Shown here one piece after another: positions 61,048 through 64,000 of a stretch of DNA of 64,000 nt (position 1 is the stretch's first letter; every line of letters begins with the position of its first letter). Location: assembly GCF_017873215.1 (NCBI RefSeq), contig NZ_JAGGKA010000008.1, forward strand, positions 1 through 64,000, in the 5' to 3' direction. Under the pieces are notes generated by a model that was not told the DNA's origin, ran no database searches, and saw only the letters and a program-made list of their open reading frames with translations. The position numbers were made by a program, and so were the translations under genes. Source of the DNA: Clostridium tetanomorphum (lineage in GTDB: Bacteria > Bacillota > Clostridia > Clostridiales > Clostridiaceae).

Positions 61048-62709
61048 CTATACTACTGCTTTAACTTTTTCTAATTCGGCTTCATTTTTTTTATTAAAAG
61101 GTACTGCTATTAGACCTAGAATTGCAATAATTGATGTAAAAAGGAAGCACTTATTATAAACTTTATTGAGTTCATCATTTTTTATTGCAGTTACTTCATC
61201 TAGTATATTATATACCTCTTTTACTTGTATATTGAACTTTTCTTTTACAGATGGTTTCATATTATCAGGAACAGTTGCTAATACTGTGTTTTCCTGAGTT
61301 TTAATTAATTTATCAATCATATCTCGCGTAAAGGGGGTATTTTTGCTAGTGTTTGAAGTCTTTATTGTATCACATATGATAGATTTAACTTGTTGTTCAA
61401 GCACTGCATTATTATTAACAGAATTTATGATTCTGACTTTTGTATTGTCTATAGCTTGAGTAGTATAATGATTGCTTAGAGTTGAAACTAAAGCTATTGC
61501 CAAGCAGGCAGTTAATTGCCTAAAGCTGTTTAGTATTCCTGATGCAATACCATTTTTATCTGGTGAGATTTCTTCAAATGCACTCTTATATAAAGGAGAA
61601 GTTGAACCAAGTCCAAGTCCTACTAGAATAAATGCAAAATAAAATATCTTTGTATTATTTGAATTATTCATAAATACAAAAATAAAGTCACCAAGAGATA
61701 CAAAAATTACAGCTAATAGTGAAATAACTCTGGCACCATATTTTTGAGATATAATTCCAAAAATAGGTGAAGTAATAAAGGAGATGCAGCTTACTATACC
61801 TAGTATCATTCCAGATTTTAATACTGAATAACATAACTGGGTTTCTAGATAAAAATTCATTAAATATGAGATAGGCATATAAGCAAAGAAAATTGTTCCA
61901 ATTATAACTATAGAAGAGGTATAACTTTTAGTTTTAAATAACTTAAATTCTATCATTGGATTTTTTGACTTAACTTCATGTATTATAAAAGCAGCAATTG
62001 AAATTGTTGAAGTTATTACTAATACAACTATTTTTTTACTTCCCCAACCATAGTAATTGCCTTTAACAAGTAAGAAGGTTAGGGCTCCAATTCCATAAGC
62101 TAATAATGCAGAACCAATAAAATCTATTTTCTTTTCTAGTGTTTTATCATAGCATTCCTTAACATACTTTGCTCCAAAGAATGTGGAAATAATAATAAAA
62201 GGAGTATTTACATAAAATATTGCCTTAAAACCAAAGGTTTCATTTAAAATTCCACCTATAACAGGACCAGAAGCTGCTGCTATAGAGATTATCATGCCAA
62301 TTAATATACCTAGCTTTGATAGAGCATCTTTGCCGAATAATTCTATACCTAAAGGAATGGATAGTGGAGTAAGAATCGCAGCTCCTATACCTTGCATAAT
62401 TCTAAAAATTATAATCATAGAAAGAGAGGTTGAAAGTCCGCAAAATATTGATGAAGAGCCAAAAACTAAAAGACCTATTATAAATAGTTTCTTCCTTCCA
62501 TAAATGTCTGCAATTTTAGAAAAATTTATTAATAGTGCAGAGAAAGGAATTAAGTAAGCTATACTCACCCAAGATATTCCTGTTATATCGGTTTTAAAAT
62601 AACGAGCCATGGATGGCAAAGATACATTAACTATAGTTGAGTCTAATACTGTTAAGAAGCAAGCAATTGCTAGAGATATAAATGCTAATACTTTTTGTTT
62701 TTTATTCAT
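61048..62709 (-). CDS. MFS drug-efflux transporter, DHA2 (14-helix) type
   Basis: A proton-driven efflux pump of about 553 residues. The first helix has LDSTIVNVSLPSMARYF, typical for DHA2. Motif A (YGRKKLFIIGLLVFG) and motif C (AAASGPVIGGIL) are present. Fourteen helices are predicted, with a long outside loop of ~100 residues before the last one. ATG 62709 with GGAGGG is preferred over TTG 62721. The divergent TetR gene and two palindromic operators indicate repression by TetR. Confidence 0.9.
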   Translation of the reverse strand: MNKKQKVLAFISLAIACFLTVLDSTIVNVSLPSMARYFKTDITGISWVSIAYLIPFSALLINFSKIADIYGRKKLFIIGLLVFGSSSIFCGLSTSLSMIIIFRIMQGIGAAILTPLSIPLGIELFGKDALSKLGILIGMIISIAAASGPVIGGILNETFGFKAIFYVNTPFIIISTFFGAKYVKECYDKTLEKKIDFIGSALLAYGIGALTFLLVKGNYYGWGSKKIVVLVITSTISIAAFIIHEVKSKNPMIEFKLFKTKSYTSSIVIIGTIFFAYMPISYLMNFYLETQLCYSVLKSGMILGIVSCISFITSPIFGIISQKYGARVISLLAVIFVSLGDFIFVFMNNSNNTKIFYFAFILVGLGLGSTSPLYKSAFEEISPDKNGIASGILNSFRQLTACLAIALVSTLSNHYTTQAIDNTKVRIINSVNNNAVLEQQVKSIICDTIKTSNTSKNTPFTRDMIDKLIKTQENTVLATVPDNMKPSVKEKFNIQVKEVYNILDEVTAIKNDELNKVYNKCFLFTSIIAILGLIAVPFNKKNEAELEKVKAVV

Positions 62710-62742
62710 AATACCCTCCAAAATTAATATTATTATTTAAAC

Positions 62743-62847
62743 ATGAAACTAATTTCATATTCATATTTTATATGGGAAAAATTTAAATGTCAATACATGA
62801 AATCAATTTCATATTTCATTGACTTATATTTTTTTATATTTTATTAT
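62743..62847. promoter_or_regulatory. Divergent MFS/TetR control region with two operators
   Basis: ATGAAACTAATTTCAT (62743-62758) and ATGAAATCAATTTCAT (62797-62812) are dyads ATGAAA-N4-TTTCAT. The first lies downstream of the minus-strand MFS promoter (TTGACA complementary to 62789-62794). The second lies next to the plus-strand TetR promoter TTGACT (62819-62824), 17 bp, TATTAT (62842-62847). Confidence 0.75.
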
Positions 62848-62864
62848 TAGAGTAGGTGATGAAA

Positions 62865-63521
62865 ATGGAACGAAAAACAAGGATACCAACTCAAAAAAGA
62901 GCTTTAGAAAAGTATAATAGAATATTAGAAGCAGCTTATAAATTATTCAATGAAAAGGGTTATTACAATACAACTACAGCGGATATATCTAAAGAAGCAG
63001 ATGTTGCTACTGGATCTGTATATGCCTATTTTGAAGATAAGAAGGATATTTATATTAAGGTAATTGAAAGGCTTAATGAAAAATTTATACATCCGACTCA
63101 TGATTTTTGGATGGAGAATGTTGATAAACAACTTAATAATGCTGAAGAGGCAAAACAACTTTTTAGGATATTTATAAAAATGATGATAAAAAATCATGAC
63201 TTTTCTAAAATCTTTCACGATGAAATGGAGGCATTAACACTTTTAGATGAGGATATAGCTATGGTAAGAAAGGAACAGAAGAAGCGTAGAGATGAAAATA
63301 TAGCAGATATTTTTAAATTTTTATCTATACCTTTTAAAGGAGAAGAGGAGAAAAACATATTTTTTCATTACTCATTTTTCATAATTGATGATCTATGTCA
63401 TAAGCTTATATACAATGATGAAATAAAAGATGTGGATTTATACATTGAAAAATGTGTGAATATGCTATACTTTTTATTTCAAGATTGTACGGATTATATG
63501 AAGATAAATAAGAATAAGTAA
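62865..63521 (+). CDS. TetR-family transcriptional regulator
   Basis: A repressor of about 218 residues. The HTH reads NTTTADISKEADVATGSVYA followed by YFEDKKDIYIKV, a classic TetR N-terminus. The C-terminal half is helical. ATG 62865 is chosen because AGGTGA lies at the right distance. It is divergent from the DHA2 pump, and the two ATGAAA-N4-TTTCAT sites between them are its likely operators. Inducer unknown. Confidence 0.87.
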   Translation: MERKTRIPTQKRALEKYNRILEAAYKLFNEKGYYNTTTADISKEADVATGSVYAYFEDKKDIYIKVIERLNEKFIHPTHDFWMENVDKQLNNAEEAKQLFRIFIKMMIKNHDFSKIFHDEMEALTLLDEDIAMVRKEQKKRRDENIADIFKFLSIPFKGEEEKNIFFHYSFFIIDDLCHKLIYNDEIKDVDLYIEKCVNMLYFLFQDCTDYMKINKNK

Positions 63522-63569
63522 TTTTTTAGTGAAAGATAAATAGCAAATAATTTGTAGGAGTGATTATTA

Positions 63570-64000
63570 ATGATAGAATTGGGATTTAGGCTAGCACAAA
63601 AAGAAGATTTAGATAATGTTATGGATATGTTTACAGGTGCTATTAATGAAATGAATAAAAATGGTATTAACCAATGGGACAATATATATCCAGATAGGAA
63701 TATACTTGAAGATGATATAGTAAAGAAGCAATTATATATAGGGTTAGCTGAAACTACAGTTGTATCTGCCTATGTGCTAAATCAACAATGTGATGAGCAA
63801 TATGTTAATGGTACATGGAAATATCCTAATTCTACATATTATGTGATTCATAGATTATGTGTCAATCCGATATTTCAAAATAAAAGAATTGGAACATTAA
63901 CAATGCTACACATAGAAAATGAGATTGGAAAAATGGGAATAGATACAATTAGATTAGATGCATTTACGTTAAATCCATATGCTGTGAAATTATATGAAAA
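63570..64000 (+). CDS. GNAT-family acetyltransferase (cut by window end)
   Basis: The open frame begins at ATG 63570 after TAGGAG and runs off the window after about 143 codons. FRLAQKEDLDNVMDMFTGAI and YVIHRLCVNPIFQNKRIGTL show a GNAT domain with the acetyl-CoA loop QNKRIG, followed by IDTIRLDAFTLNPYAVKLYE. The acceptor is unknown. It may share a transcript with the TetR gene 48 bases upstream. Confidence 0.82.
   Translation, partial: MIELGFRLAQKEDLDNVMDMFTGAINEMNKNGINQWDNIYPDRNILEDDIVKKQLYIGLAETTVVSAYVLNQQCDEQYVNGTWKYPNSTYYVIHRLCVNPIFQNKRIGTLTMLHIENEIGKMGIDTIRLDAFTLNPYAVKLYE

Noticed and set aside
1-64000. CRISPR array, tRNA or rRNA genes
   Set aside because: No regularly spaced direct repeats and no tRNA- or rRNA-like sequence was noticed. 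The repeats found are dispersed or gene-sized.

Overview
The window looks like chromosome of a low-GC Clostridium (Clostridium sensu stricto). The DNA is very AT-rich, most start sites carry strong AGGAGG-type ribosome binding sites, and the gene types are clostridial: a HelD-class helicase, DUF1659/DUF2922/YvrJ genes, CPBP and YhfC proteases, an NSS transporter with a MetS small subunit, and WXG100-type polymorphic toxins. No rRNA, tRNA or CRISPR array was seen, and no type VII secretion machinery lies in the window. The species cannot be named from the sequence alone.

Layout. 0.3-10.4 kb holds helD, small hypothetical and glyoxalase-fold genes separated by duplicated intergenic DNA, then a lipoprotein and an OmpR-type two-component pair. 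10.8-13.2 kb is toxin locus 1 (split by a stop codon, without the promoter seen at the other two loci). 13.2-15.3 kb is an NSS amino-acid transporter plus MetS behind what reads as a leucine leader-peptide attenuator. 16.6-20.4 kb is a minus-strand operon for a secreted protein, a lipoprotein and an ABC transporter. 20.7-28.6 kb is toxin locus 2 (intact, with an Imm22-type immunity gene), followed by a scrapyard of displaced toxin C-termini, immunity genes, a 1.4 kb phage/IS block and an IS3-family remnant. 29.1-39.8 kb has DUF1659/DUF2922/YvrJ, a LytTR-type two-component operon with a YhfC protease, an ATC-hydrolase-like gene, a GH18 chitinase and a CPBP protease. 40.2-42.7 kb is a phage-like replication remnant (XRE, sigma factor, DnaD-like, DnaC-like). 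43.7-50.5 kb has a second OmpR-type pair with its likely target, TetR plus CPBP, and MarR plus MATE. 50.8-52.8 kb pairs an internally deleted agmatine deiminase with a broken MerR regulator. 53.4-59.8 kb is toxin locus 3 (intact AHH-type toxin plus Imm11-like gene), a second copy of the 1.4 kb block, an orphan toxin tip with its immunity gene, and a dead Tox-REase-5-like cassette. 59.8-64.0 kb has an ASCH protein, an MFS pump with divergent TetR, and a partial acetyltransferase.

How it fits together. The three toxin loci share a nearly identical 5' leader, WXG100 N-terminus and first ~240 residues. They then switch between two alternative middle modules and many different C-terminal toxic tips, each usually followed by its own immunity gene. 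Degenerate cassettes without N-termini look like a reservoir of tips and immunity genes. Three of the broken cassettes or their remnants are tied to a ~110 bp palindromic element inserted exactly after TTTAT, which looks like a non-autonomous IS200/IS605-type (PATE) element. The most interesting regulatory object is the leader at 13233-13535: a 22-codon peptide with four consecutive Leu codons, followed by seven RNA segments that can fold in two mutually exclusive registers ending in tandem terminators.
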